From: Lentibacillus sp. JNUCC-1
GTDB lineage: Bacteria > Bacillota > Bacilli > Bacillales > Amphibacillaceae
NCBI RefSeq assembly: GCF_009741735.1
Contig: NZ_WHOH01000003.1
Location: forward strand, 310,001 to 374,000
Direction of reading: 5' to 3'
DNA: 64,000 nucleotides
The translations under genes and the position numbers were made by a program. Under the pieces are notes generated by a model. The model searched no databases. It was not told the DNA's origin and saw only the letters and a program-made list of their open reading frames with translations. This document shows, piece by piece, positions 17,950-25,826 of the stretch; the stretch's first letter is position 1, and every line of letters starts with the position of its first letter.

Positions 17950-18118
17950 GAAGTTCTCAGAGCGGTTATAGAATGGAAATATGCAAAGGAAAGAAACGCT
18001 TATATTCTAACGCTCGCTCAATTAGGATTCGCGATAGTACTCATATCTTCCATGCTTGTGACGGATTTTTTCCGTATGTTTGGGTAAGGCATCGTATATC
18101 TTAGGGAGGCATTCACAA

Positions 18119-18535
18119 ATGAGTGAGAACCATATTTTAGACTCCGCAAAAGCAGTTTTGGAAGCGCAATCTTTTAGTCGGCTCGTTGGCGCACAATTAA
18201 AAGTGTTCCGGTCTGGAGAAGTTGTGTTGGAAATCCCAATAAATGATAACTTGTTGCAGCAGCATCAATTTGTTCATGGCGGTGTTCTCAGTTACGCTGC
18301 TGATAACGCCTTAACCTTTGTAGGCGGTTCGGTTTTAGGCCCCGAAGTGTTGACCTCAGAGTATAAAATCAATTACATGAGACCCGCTGTGGGTGAGAAG
18401 CTGATTGCACGTGCAAGTGTGATCTATTGTGGAAAGCGACAAGCCGTCTGCCGTTGTGATGTGTTTGTTCAAGATGGTGAAGAAGAAAAATTATGTGCCA
18501 CCTCACAGGGAACGATTATATCTGTTTCAGATTAG
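18119..18535 (+). CDS. PaaI-family hotdog thioesterase
   Basis: A probable acyl-CoA thioesterase of the PaaI/4HBT hotdog fold, 138 residues from ATG 18119 (AGGGAGG upstream). The core motif is visible as QFVHGGVLSYAADNALTFVGG, with the HGG turn and the following helix carrying the usual acidic residue, and the second half SEYKINYMRPAVGEKLIA is the conserved edge strand. PaaI-type enzymes hydrolyse aryl- or acyl-CoA; the substrate here is unknown. It is monocistronic, with no pathway gene adjacent. Confidence 0.88.
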   Translation: MSENHILDSAKAVLEAQSFSRLVGAQLKVFRSGEVVLEIPINDNLLQQHQFVHGGVLSYAADNALTFVGGSVLGPEVLTSEYKINYMRPAVGEKLIARASVIYCGKRQAVCRCDVFVQDGEEEKLCATSQGTIISVSD

Positions 18536-18791
18536 AGCTTGTAAACATCAAGAGGAAGGCAGTTGTTGCCCCATGGTTTGGGTCAGCCGCGATTGACGCA
18601 GGTTGGTGAAAATCAAGACTCTGCTGCTCTGGCAGATACAATGCGTGATGTAGTGGTTGCTTCCATGGTACTTGTCACGGCTGCCATTTTAGTATTTTTT
18701 TTTCAGATCGAAATAGGGGTCCATTGTAAAGAATCAGCCGCAGTTATTAAATAAACACTGTGACTGAAATCAGGTTCTCGGGAGTGAATAT

Positions 18792-18983
18792 ATGAGTAAG
18801 GGGTATGAAACTTCAGAACAAAGAAAAGAGAGATTAAGGCAAGCAGAACTAAAAAGTTCATCAAGCAGTATGCACGGCAGAAACCTTGCTGATTTGGCCG
18901 GTGGGCCGGGTTGGAAAGGTACTGGAATAGTTATTTTAATATTGTTATTAGCTTATTTAGGCTATACTTTTTTCTTCCGTTAA
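18792..18983 (+). CDS. Small single-span membrane protein (DUF6366-like)
   Basis: A 63-residue protein with a charged, polar N-terminal half (SEQRKERLRQAELKSS), a conserved-looking NLADLAGGPGWKGTG turn and one C-terminal transmembrane helix ending in a single Arg. The layout matches small Bacillaceae proteins now grouped as DUF6366; that assignment is from memory and tentative. GGGAGTG lies upstream of the ATG. The function is unknown. The 255 bp before it (18536-18791) hold only a weak 63-codon frame that I do not trust. Confidence 0.7.
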   Translation: MSKGYETSEQRKERLRQAELKSSSSSMHGRNLADLAGGPGWKGTGIVILILLLAYLGYTFFFR

Positions 18984-19079
18984 CCGGCGTAATCGTGTAG
19001 CAACCTTATGATTTTGAATAAAGAGTGATTCTAAAGCACACGGTGGAATAGAGAACGCGTTATGTTTCTCCATTCAAAA

Positions 19080-20063
19080 TCACAGATCCATCTTAGGCGG
19101 TTCTTCCAACCAGCCCTTAGCTATCATAAGGTGTATGCCTTCACGCTGGTATTGAAAAATGCTTTTTCCAAACATGGCATTCTTCACCTGCAAGTCATTA
19201 CGCAGACTGAAACCAGCCCCAAAGCCATTTCCGCTCATGCTCAGTCCGCTTAAAAGATAGTTGCAGAACATCATAAGCTTATCAGAGAAGGGAGGCACGG
19301 TTGAATTTGTCACAGTTCCACCATGAGTTGCAGGTGGGTGGATATCGTTGTCAAGAAGGACCTTAGAAACAGCACTGATTTGTTTCTTGGAAAGCGCCTT
19401 GCCAGCTAAAAAGTGTTTTTTTACATCACTGTCTTCGGTGGTTTTGCTGAAACCTTCCATTAATTGCATCCCTGTAATGTTGGTCTCCACAGAACGGTAA
19501 AGCGGCCCGAATTCAACGACACTCAGCTCCCGCTTTTGCCCCAATATGTTTGTCCCTTTTGCATAGGTTTTATCAGACACAAAGCTAGTGGATGCCGGCA
19601 TGTTTACAAGGGTGGGACGTGATAAAAGGGAATGATCAAGAAGATATTCTGTAAAATATCTAAAATAGGTCTCGGTCAATTTGGAGAGATCCTGATAAAA
19701 CGATATGACGTCTTTTCGGTAGGATAAAGTTAAATGCAAGGCGTACAGACCAATGCTGATTTCTTTTAACACTCGGCAGAACATGATATCAAAGCCATTA
19801 TCCCATAATTTTGGTGCTTGCAAATTAACATCTTTTTCGGTGAAGCCCTCAGGAATTGCCGCACCTTCATTTTCCAACATTGTTTTGATTTCAACCACCT
19901 TGGCATGAAGTTCTTCATGTAGGCTCGACATAAGATTTTTGCCTGTCTCATCATCGGCTTTTTCAATAAAATACTCCAATATGCGCAATATCATCGTCTT
20001 TTTTTGATAAGTCAACCAGAGCGAACCAAGCTCAGAGGAACTCAATTTAGGGTTTTGCATCAT
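19080..20063 (-). CDS. DUF3231-family protein
   Basis: A 327-residue protein made of two homologous halves, each a predicted four-helix ferritin-like bundle, characteristic of DUF3231 proteins of Bacillaceae. The halves begin at about residue 8 (LGSLWLTYQKKTMILRILEYF) and residue 180 (ELSVVEFGPLYRSVETNITGM). The latter part contains the glycine-rich LSGLSMSGNGFGAGFSLRNDL. The family is linked to spore-former genomes but has no proven biochemical role. The ATG-proximal sequence is ATGATGCAAAACCC; the second ATG (20060) is equally plausible. It stands alone, transcribed leftward. Confidence 0.88.
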   Translation of the reverse strand: MMQNPKLSSSELGSLWLTYQKKTMILRILEYFIEKADDETGKNLMSSLHEELHAKVVEIKTMLENEGAAIPEGFTEKDVNLQAPKLWDNGFDIMFCRVLKEISIGLYALHLTLSYRKDVISFYQDLSKLTETYFRYFTEYLLDHSLLSRPTLVNMPASTSFVSDKTYAKGTNILGQKRELSVVEFGPLYRSVETNITGMQLMEGFSKTTEDSDVKKHFLAGKALSKKQISAVSKVLLDNDIHPPATHGGTVTNSTVPPFSDKLMMFCNYLLSGLSMSGNGFGAGFSLRNDLQVKNAMFGKSIFQYQREGIHLMIAKGWLEEPPKMDL

Positions 20064-20364
20064 TCACAGCCTCCAACACACATATTTTATTGTATTTTTT
20101 GATCATTGACGATAAATATGCATCCCTTTATCCCATATAAAACATGAGTATGGAGAGCTGTTATAAAAAAAGAATATGTTGATGCACAGAGAACATATTA
20201 TTGGGACTGTGCATTTGATGGTAAAACAAAATTAATACGTTAATAATAAGGAGCATTCCTGTAATGAAGAAATTTGAGGTTTGAACAGAAAAGAGCCCTC
20301 TTGGTATAGTACAGGGTGTCATGATCATGACCCCGAATTAAATAAATACCAAGGAGGACTCGCA

Positions 20365-21648
20365 ATGAATTATAACCAAAATCACAAAATCGCGCAAATC
20401 ACAGAATTCACATTGATCGTGGGGATTGACATCGCAAAAGACAAACACGTAGCTCGCGCACAAGATTATCGAGGTATTGAATTTGGCAAACGATTGATCT
20501 TTGAAAATCGAATACACGGTTATCAAAAGCTGCTTGATTGGGTAGCTAGGCTTCAAGAGGAAAACCAAAAGACACATGTCATGTTTGGCGTTGAACCGAC
20601 TGGCCACTTTTGGAAGAGTCTAGCCTACTACCTGAACGCCAAAGGTTATGACTTTGTGTTAGTTAACCCGATGCATGTTAAAAAAAGCAAAGAGCTGGAC
20701 GACAATTCGCCCACAAAAAATGATACGAAAGACGCACGTGTTATTGCACAGATGGTTAAGGATGGTCGATACTCTGTACCGAACCTTCTTGACGGTGTTT
20801 ATGCCGAGTTAAGGGAAGGGATTAAATTACGAGATCAACTCACCAAACAGCTGATGATTGTCGAAGGACGCATCCAAAACGCCATACAACGGTATTTTCC
20901 GGAGTTTGATGATGTGTTTAATGACTGGAATGGTAAGACAGCTATTTGTACACTGCGTGAATTCCCATTTCCATCTGATATTCAGGATATGACCCCTGAA
21001 GACGTGCTTTCAACGTGGAAAACAGTCGTTAAAAGTGGTGTGGGCATCAAACGTGCCAATCAGCTTGTCCAAGCTGCCCAGAAAAGCATTGGTGTTCAGA
21101 TAGGTTTGCGCTTTGCCAGGCAGGAATTACAGACTCTGCTTGATCAATATGAATTGTACAACCAACAACTTGTGTCATTGGATAAAGAGATCGAAACACT
21201 TATAACAGATCTACCTGGAGCTAAAGAAATGATGGCTATTAAAGGCATTGGTCCCACGACAGTGGCCACGTTTTTCGCCGAGGTCGGAGACCTCTCCAAC
21301 TACAGTCATCCCCAGCAAATTGTAAGTATGGCTGGTCTATCCTTAAAAGAACACAGCTCGGGTAAATTCAAAGGGCAAACACGAATAGACAAGCGTGGAC
21401 GCAAGCGATTGAGAAGAGCGATCTATTTAGCTGTGCGCCCACTGGTAGCACATAATTCGACGTTCAAGACATTGCATCATTATTACACCACGCGTCCCGA
21501 TCGTCCTTTGAAAAAGCAACAATCTCTGATCGCTTTGTGCGGTAAGTTGATACGTGTCTTATTCGCCATTGGCACGAAGCAGTGTGAATTTGATGGAAGT
21601 AAACTACTACAAGGACTACCTGAATTACAAACAAGTCAGGTGGCATGA
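20365..21648 (+). CDS. IS110-family DEDD transposase
   Basis: A 427-residue transposase that would act with an element-encoded bridge RNA to recombine donor and target DNA. The N-terminal RuvC-like domain shows the DEDD set: GIDIAKD (Asp22), GVEPTG (Glu77) and NDTKDAR (Asp120 and Asp123). The C-terminal Transposase_20 domain begins near IKGIGPTTVATFFAE and carries the serine-containing MAGLSLKEHSSGK, the probable nucleophile region. ATG 20365 is chosen because AAGGAGGACT precedes it; an upstream TTG extension is not credible. All key residues are present, so the element may be active. Confidence 0.93.
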   Translation: MNYNQNHKIAQITEFTLIVGIDIAKDKHVARAQDYRGIEFGKRLIFENRIHGYQKLLDWVARLQEENQKTHVMFGVEPTGHFWKSLAYYLNAKGYDFVLVNPMHVKKSKELDDNSPTKNDTKDARVIAQMVKDGRYSVPNLLDGVYAELREGIKLRDQLTKQLMIVEGRIQNAIQRYFPEFDDVFNDWNGKTAICTLREFPFPSDIQDMTPEDVLSTWKTVVKSGVGIKRANQLVQAAQKSIGVQIGLRFARQELQTLLDQYELYNQQLVSLDKEIETLITDLPGAKEMMAIKGIGPTTVATFFAEVGDLSNYSHPQQIVSMAGLSLKEHSSGKFKGQTRIDKRGRKRLRRAIYLAVRPLVAHNSTFKTLHHYYTTRPDRPLKKQQSLIALCGKLIRVLFAIGTKQCEFDGSKLLQGLPELQTSQVA

Positions 21649-21845
21649 ATATTGATGTTAACTACTCCACGTAGATAAGTGGTTCTGAATGAGCGATTAA
21701 TAAACCTTTTTAATTCATTTGGGATGTTTCAACAAATGCATCTGATGGCCTTAGGATTGAACAAACACCAATAGTGCAGAGTCGGAGCTTATTTAACCCA
21801 TTCGGGCAATAGACCCAGCTAAGGAGCATTTCCGACCTCCACCTT
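21649..21845 (+). ncRNA. Noncoding right end of IS110 element, possible bridge RNA
   Basis: No credible gene is present. The segment 21781-21836 folds as a long hairpin, GTCGGAGC...GCATTTCCGAC, with internal loops, as expected of bridge RNAs in IS110/IS1111 elements. Whether the bridge RNA lies here or in the 5' end of the element cannot be decided by eye. The remaining 21846-22126 shows no assignable feature. Confidence 0.4.
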
Positions 21846-22126
21846 GTGGATACGCAGGACGAAGGAATGTATGGATAATAATCCCGTGATACATGGGAGG
21901 GTGAGCGACCATAAGTTGTGTGGAGATTTTCAGCACGGTTATCACGTCTCTTGTCACCAAATGTTCACAGTTTGGGCGTTAGGATGGCATAGACTACGTC
22001 CGAAATTTCCGAAATCAACACCTGATACTCAACCCGCATTCAATATGTCAATGAAGTGTTTGAGTAATTCTAAGAAAGTAAGAGCATTTTGGAGATATTT
22101 TAATTATATAGAGGGAGGTACTTTTT

Positions 22127-22471
22127 ATGCAAAAATGTCTAAACTGTAACAGACGTTTTAGCTGGGGCCAAGTGTATCGGTCGTTTTTAGGCTTGTTATA
22201 CGGCTCAATTGAGTGTCATCACTGTGGTGCAAAACACAAAATAACCATTTCCGGACGGTTTATCGTGACTGCCTTAACCGTTTTGCCCATGTTGATTTTC
22301 ATGTATTTCCTCTCAGACTTAAATCTTCTACCCACAATAGGCATAGGGCTGGTCATTGCATTTGCGGGTTCTTTGATTGCACCGTATGTTACCCCATTCG
22401 ATGTCGTATCGTTGAATGAAATAGATGGGGACGGAAGGAGAGGGATGAATGAAGCAAAACATTTACGATGA
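22127..22471 (+). CDS. CXXC zinc-finger membrane protein (TIGR04104-like)
   Basis: A 114-residue protein with two CXXC knuckles near the N-terminus (CLNCNRRF and CHHCGAKH), the pattern of a Bacillales zinc-ribbon family, followed by two transmembrane helices at about residues 44-62 and 68-88 and a short polar tail. The role is unknown. GGGAGG precedes the ATG. The end overlaps the start of the methyltransferase gene by 23 bp, so the two are probably cotranscribed and translationally coupled. Confidence 0.8.
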   Translation: MQKCLNCNRRFSWGQVYRSFLGLLYGSIECHHCGAKHKITISGRFIVTALTVLPMLIFMYFLSDLNLLPTIGIGLVIAFAGSLIAPYVTPFDVVSLNEIDGDGRRGMNEAKHLR

Positions 22472-23192
22472 CCCGCAATTTTTCAAGAACTACATCACAT
22501 TGCGCGAGAGCGGTGTTACTTATAATGATTTTATCGAACAGCCGGCCATCAAATCCATGATCCCGGACCTGAGGGGCAAAACAGTATTGGATCTGGGCTG
22601 TGGTGATGGACACTTTTCAAAGTACTGTGTAGAAAATGGCGCCCAAAAGGTCATAGGCGTTGATATTTCGGAAAATATGATCGAACGGGCTAACAAGATA
22701 AACAGTGACCAGCGAATAGAATTTATGCGTTTGCCGATGGAAGACTTAACGTTCGCCGCCGGTCAAACATTTGATGTGATCATAAGCTCGTTAGCTATCC
22801 ATTACATCCGAGATTATTCGGCCTTGATTCAGAACATGTACGAAATGCTCGCCAACAACGGCGAATTTATTTTTTCCATAGAACACCCAATCGTAACAGC
22901 CCGCAAAGGCAGCGGTCATTGGGTCAAGGATGAGGAAGGGACAAGACAACACTGGGCTTTAGACCATTATCAAGAGGAGGGATTAAGAGAACATGACTGG
23001 TTTGTCGACGGCGTTGTGGTCTATCACAGAACCATTTCCACCTTAATCAACACCCTCATTGAAAATGGCTTCGCGTTAAATCGCATCCTGGAGCCCCAGT
23101 CGACCCCAGCCGGCATAGAAAAAATGCCAAAGCTTATCAATGAGACGCGCCGGCCTTCTTTTCTGGTGTTAAAAGCCACAATAAAACCGTAA
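22449..23192 (+). CDS. Class I SAM-dependent methyltransferase
   Basis: A 247-residue methyltransferase with the Rossmann-type SAM-binding fold. Motif I is VLDLGCGDGHFSKYC (about residues 45-59), the acidic end of strand 2 is in VIGVDISENMIERA, and motif IV is FDVIISSLAIHYI. The C-terminal half (IFSIEHPIVTARK and HRTISTLINTLIENGF) is typical of UbiE/BioC-like small-molecule methyltransferases. The substrate is unknown. The start is ATG 22449, inside the preceding zinc-finger gene, with GGAAGGAGAG upstream. Confidence 0.88.
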   Translation: MKQNIYDDPQFFKNYITLRESGVTYNDFIEQPAIKSMIPDLRGKTVLDLGCGDGHFSKYCVENGAQKVIGVDISENMIERANKINSDQRIEFMRLPMEDLTFAAGQTFDVIISSLAIHYIRDYSALIQNMYEMLANNGEFIFSIEHPIVTARKGSGHWVKDEEGTRQHWALDHYQEEGLREHDWFVDGVVVYHRTISTLINTLIENGFALNRILEPQSTPAGIEKMPKLINETRRPSFLVLKATIKP

Positions 23193-23260
23193 TGGTGAAT
23201 GATCGATGGCACCATTACGTATGTTAAGCTGGGGAGTAGCCAAAGATGCTAGGTTGCTTT

Positions 23261-23428
23261 GATAGAACGACCTTTACGTTTGATAGAAGTCGTTCTTGCT
23301 CTGATAGAATGCGTTCTTCGTTTGATAGAAGTCGTTCTTGCTTGGATAGAAAGGAATCCTCGTTGGATAGAAAAGGTTCTTGCTTGGATAGAAGACATTC
23401 TTCCTTTGATAGACCCTGCACGAATCTT
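23261..23428. repeat. Array of eight 21-nt units (GATAGAA type), copy 1
   Basis: Eight consecutive 21-nt units, each starting GATAGA and usually carrying TTCTT at unit position 12-16 (for example GATAGAAGTCGTTCTTGCTC). The period is exact. A homologous eight-unit array lies at 24002-24169, matching unit for unit, so this is a duplication. All frames are open by construction; the deduced peptides (DRSRSCSDR..., IEVVLALIE...) are not taken as genes. Confidence 0.88.
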
Positions 23429-23439
23429 GATTTCACATA

Positions 23440-23520
23440 AAAATATTGGAGGGCGTTCATCCTTAATCATCACAGGTTTGATTTATGGGCTGACCACTAC
23501 GGTGAAACAGCTTCTATTGT
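23440..23520 (+). pseudogene. Broken 5' end of a methyltransferase gene (duplicate of 24173-24250)
   Basis: After the first array come ACATAAAAATATTGGAGG and then bases that translate as GFDLWADHYGETA. This is the same ribosome binding site and N-terminus as the methyltransferase at 24200 (GFDLWADHYDETV). The ATG is lost and the match ends near 23520. It is a truncated copy left by the duplication that also copied the 21-nt array. Confidence 0.8.
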
Positions 23521-23553
23521 GTTATGATAAAGGTAAAACAAGGCGGTGATTTT

Positions 23554-23820
23554 GTGGGGTATATAGAATCTTCAGAAGAACTTATGAGTCAGATAGCAAA
23601 TATGGATCGTGATAATTCTGTTTTTCAATTTTCTATACCGGGAAAGGGGAAGTTCACTCTCGTCCTACAGGAGGAAGACGAACCTTCAATTAAGGCGGAT
23701 GTGGAAAATAATCCCCAACTTAAACAGATGATCGAGGAAAGCAAAAGTGAGTATAAAATGAGAAAAGGTATGTCAACTGCAGAATTGCTGGATTCACTTT
23801 CAGCAAAGGATTTCGAATAG
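23554..23820 (+). CDS. Probable type II antitoxin (small acidic protein)
   Basis: An 88-residue acidic protein, MGYIESSEELMSQIANMDRD..., with a beta-rich first half (FQFSIPGKGKFTLVLQEED) and a helical, charged C-terminus (SAKDFE). GTG 23554 is preferred, with AAGGCGGTGA upstream; an ATG at 23524 lies before the binding site. I do not recognise the exact family. The next frame overlaps its stop and encodes a short RelE-like start, so this is probably the antitoxin half of a degraded toxin-antitoxin pair. Confidence 0.6.
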   Translation: MGYIESSEELMSQIANMDRDNSVFQFSIPGKGKFTLVLQEEDEPSIKADVENNPQLKQMIEESKSEYKMRKGMSTAELLDSLSAKDFE

Positions 23821-23906
23821 TGGACACTAAAAAGGTTATTTGGCTGCCGGCTGTAAGGGAAAAGCTTCTGCAGTTTAGAGGGTTCAAGCGAAAGAGAATT
23901 AGATAA
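23820..23906 (+). pseudogene. Truncated RelE/ParE-like toxin gene
   Basis: A 28-codon frame from GTG 23820, overlapping the antitoxin stop by one base. It reads VDTKKVIWLPAVREKLLQFR and then a basic tail before a stop. The opening strand and first helix look like the N-terminus of a RelE/ParE toxin; the remaining two thirds are missing. The antitoxin is therefore probably an orphan. Confidence 0.55.
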
Positions 23907-24001
23907 TTCACCAAGCAATTGTCGTGCAACGTTGTCTCATAACAAATCAAAATGCACATAAGTATATTCAGTTGAAAGCAGCCAAGGCGCCGCGTTGCTT
24001 T

Positions 24002-24169
24002 GATAGAACGTCATTTACGTTTGATAGAAGTCGTTCTTGCTCTGATAGAATGCGTTCTTCGTTTGATAGATGTCGTTATTGCTCGGATAGGAAGGCATGT
24101 TCGTTGGATAAAGGCGGTTCTTGCTTGGATAGAAGCCATTCTTCCTTTGATAGGCGCTGCACGAATCTT
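24002..24169. repeat. Array of eight 21-nt units (GATAGAA type), copy 2
   Basis: Eight 21-nt units aligned one to one with those at 23261-23428, with scattered substitutions (for example GATAGATGTCGTTATTGCTC in unit 4). It ends just before the ribosome binding site of the intact methyltransferase gene, so it forms the upstream or leader region of that gene. Confidence 0.88.
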
Positions 24170-24199
24170 AATTTTACATAAAATATTGGAGGCGCATTT

Positions 24200-24826
24200 A
24201 TGCTCAACCATCATGGCTTTGATTTATGGGCTGATCATTACGATGAAACAGTCCAGTTAAGTGAGGAAAACAATCATTATCCTTTTGCGGGATATAAGGA
24301 AATCCTAAATGTGATTTTTAATGAGGTGATGCAGACACCGAACGCCAAGGTGCTGGATATTGGTTTTGGGACAGGTGTCTTAACAAGCCAATTGTACGCC
24401 AATGGACACCAGATCGACGGGATCGATTTTTCGAGAAAAATGATCGACATCGCACATGCCGCGATGCCGAATGGAAACTTGATGAAATGGGATATAGCAA
24501 AGGGCTTGCCTCCCGAGATTCAAGATGAAAAATATGACGCCATCATCAGCACGTATGCGTTGCACCATTTAGCAGACGAGGCCAAAGTGGAGTTCATTAC
24601 TGATCTATTACCCCTGCTCAAAAAGGACGGCAAAATATTCATCGGTGACGTAGCTTTTGAAACACGGGAAAAGCTCAATCAGTGCCGTCAGGACAGCATC
24701 GACTACTGGGATGACGATGAGTTTTATTTCGTTTTTGATGAATTTAAATCTCGGCTGGAAAATATGTGTCACTGCGAGTTTCATCCGATTTCTCATTGTG
24801 GTGGGGTGTTTGTGATTTCGAAATAA
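24200..24826 (+). CDS. Class I SAM-dependent methyltransferase (YrrT-like)
   Basis: A 208-residue methyltransferase resembling the YrrT group. The N-terminus is FDLWADHYDETVQLSEENN. SAM motif I is VLDIGFGTGVLTSQL (about residues 52-66), the second acidic strand is IDGIDFSRKMIDIAH, and motif IV is YDAIISTYALHHL. GGAGG sits 8 nt before the ATG. Unlike Bacillus yrrT it is not next to mtnN or mcc genes. A truncated copy of its start lies 740 bp upstream. The 21-nt array ends about 30 bp before the ATG and could affect its expression. Confidence 0.88.
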   Translation: MLNHHGFDLWADHYDETVQLSEENNHYPFAGYKEILNVIFNEVMQTPNAKVLDIGFGTGVLTSQLYANGHQIDGIDFSRKMIDIAHAAMPNGNLMKWDIAKGLPPEIQDEKYDAIISTYALHHLADEAKVEFITDLLPLLKKDGKIFIGDVAFETREKLNQCRQDSIDYWDDDEFYFVFDEFKSRLENMCHCEFHPISHCGGVFVISK

Positions 24827-24893
24827 TGGCAGGGTGATTTTTTCGAACAGATAGATTAAACAACAGTGTTATTCATAAAATGGGGGTAAAGAG

Positions 24894-25013
24894 ATGGAAT
24901 TTGTCATGTGGGGTGCCTTAGGTTTGGCCGGTGCTGCTTTTGCACTGGCTTCCCAACAAACAGACAAGATTAAAAAATTAGAAGCGCGAATTAGAGAACT
25001 GGAGAAACAATAA
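24894..25013 (+). CDS. Small single-helix protein with coiled-coil tail (39 aa)
   Basis: A short gene from ATG 24894 (GGGGGTAAAGAG upstream) to TAA 25011-25013. The product has a hydrophobic N-terminal segment (MWGALGLAGAAFALAS) and a charged heptad-like end, KIKKLEARIRELEKQ, suggesting a membrane-anchored short coiled coil. No family is assigned. A good binding site and plausible composition support it as real. Confidence 0.6.
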   Translation: MEFVMWGALGLAGAAFALASQQTDKIKKLEARIRELEKQ

Positions 25014-25096
25014 ATGGTTCTGTTTTTACTGATGAGCGCAGTTGCTGTACAAGGTTTGTCCAACAGACAGACCATTTTTGTATTTTGAAAGGAGGT

Positions 25097-25331
25097 ATGA
25101 AAAATTACTGAAAAGAAGGACCCCAAAAACTCTGAGTGGAGATTAACTATGTTAGCACCGTTTGTATTCCTCGGAGGAAGCATTGGAAGTCAAATTGTGT
25201 TTTTTTCGGATATACCTTATATGCCGCCTATATATGGATGTTTGACGGGCGCATTATTAATAGTCGCTTACAATGCTGCTTGCGTATTTTATAATAGGAT
25301 GAAAAACAATAAGGCAGGGGGAAAGCGGTAA
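25097..25331 (+). CDS. Small two-helix membrane protein; start frameshifted or ATT start
   Basis: The frame ending at 25331 has two hydrophobic helices (about residues 17-35 and 43-62 of the restored protein) and a basic tail (NRMKNNKAGGKR). GGAGG at 25091-25095 is followed by ATG 25097, but that ATG hits a stop after four codons. Removing one A from the run at 25100-25104 gives a continuous 77-residue protein beginning MKITEKKDPKNSEWRLT. Alternatives are ATT at 25104, at ideal spacing, or the internal ATG 25149 (60 residues). The family is unknown. Confidence 0.5.
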
Positions 25332-25380
25332 TGAAAAAAATTTTTCAATTAGAACCGCTGTCTTTCAGTTTAGAAAAAAA

Positions 25381-25706
25381 GTATTGATGCCTTTGAAAAA
25401 AGGGAGCAATTTTTACAGCTCCGTTCAAAAGTTCTGCAGGTAGAGCAGGAAAGAATCAGTGGAGCAGAAACACTCAGTATTTCTGAAACAAGAAGGAGAC
25501 TAAGTGAGCGAGCAAATGAAGTGCGAGATTGAATTCTGCCTTCAGTCTGGGAAGACTTAAAAAGATTCAGGGTTATTATTTGATACAGTTTGATTTGCAA
25601 ACAGCAACGAAGGTCAGTAATCATATATTAAATACGATTGAACGACTGGTGGATTTCCCGGATTCGGGTTCCATGACACCAAATACATGGTTGAATGAAC
25701 AAGTTT
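25381..25706 (+). pseudogene. Degraded Phd-RelE toxin-antitoxin module
   Basis: The sequence matches the intact module at about 30323-30653 base by base with scattered changes. It holds the C-terminal half of the antitoxin (IDAFEKREQFLQLRSKVLQ) and then the N-terminal half of the toxin, but with frameshifts, an altered toxin start and an abrupt end after TTGAATGAACAA. The 5' part of the antitoxin and the 3' part of the toxin are missing. It is a non-functional remnant of a duplicated module. Confidence 0.85.
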
Positions 25707-25826
25707 AATGAAAAAGACAAATAAGAATTTCATCAATCGGGTAATTGCGTACAACGTGGTGTCAGAATCGGACACAATTCTTTCCTGAAACGGGCCAGAT
25801 TGTTACAGAAAAAGGAGTGATTTTTG

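Larger units (their letters stand above)
16265..18087 (+). pseudogene. DUF4181-family membrane protein, split by a tnpB-type IS
   Basis: The 5' piece (16265-16570) encodes 102 residues with helices at about 12-30 and 59-78. The 3' piece (17950-18087) encodes 45 residues beginning EVLRAVIEWKYAKERNAYIL and ends at a stop. Deleting 16571-17949 rejoins them in frame (...FLPY|EVLRAVIEW...) to give a 147-residue protein of normal DUF4181 size. The start has GAAGGGGAGG upstream. The intact function is unknown. The IS makes the gene non-functional here unless the element excises. Confidence 0.85.
20280..21845 (+). mobile_element. IS110-family insertion sequence (ends approximate)
   Basis: The element is defined by its DEDD transposase. 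IS110 elements leave no clear inverted ends or target duplication, so the limits are approximate. The left noncoding part is about 85 bp. The right noncoding part contains a conserved-looking hairpin (GTCGGA at 21781 paired with TCCGAC at 21831). The neighbouring DUF3231 and zinc-finger genes are intact, so no gene is visibly disrupted. Confidence 0.75.

Noticed and set aside
18563..18754. A 63-codon frame with one hydrophobic segment
   Set aside because: No binding site and poor composition at the start; it may be a remnant, but cannot be supported.
21844..22149. A 101-codon frame after the IS110 element
   Set aside because: Cys/His/Trp-rich odd composition, no start signal, and it overlaps the zinc-finger gene start.
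23261..24169. Repeat peptides such as DRSRSCSDR or IEVVLALIE as proteins
   Set aside because: The reading frames are open in all phases because of the 21-nt period. No ribosome binding site or conservation at codon level is seen.
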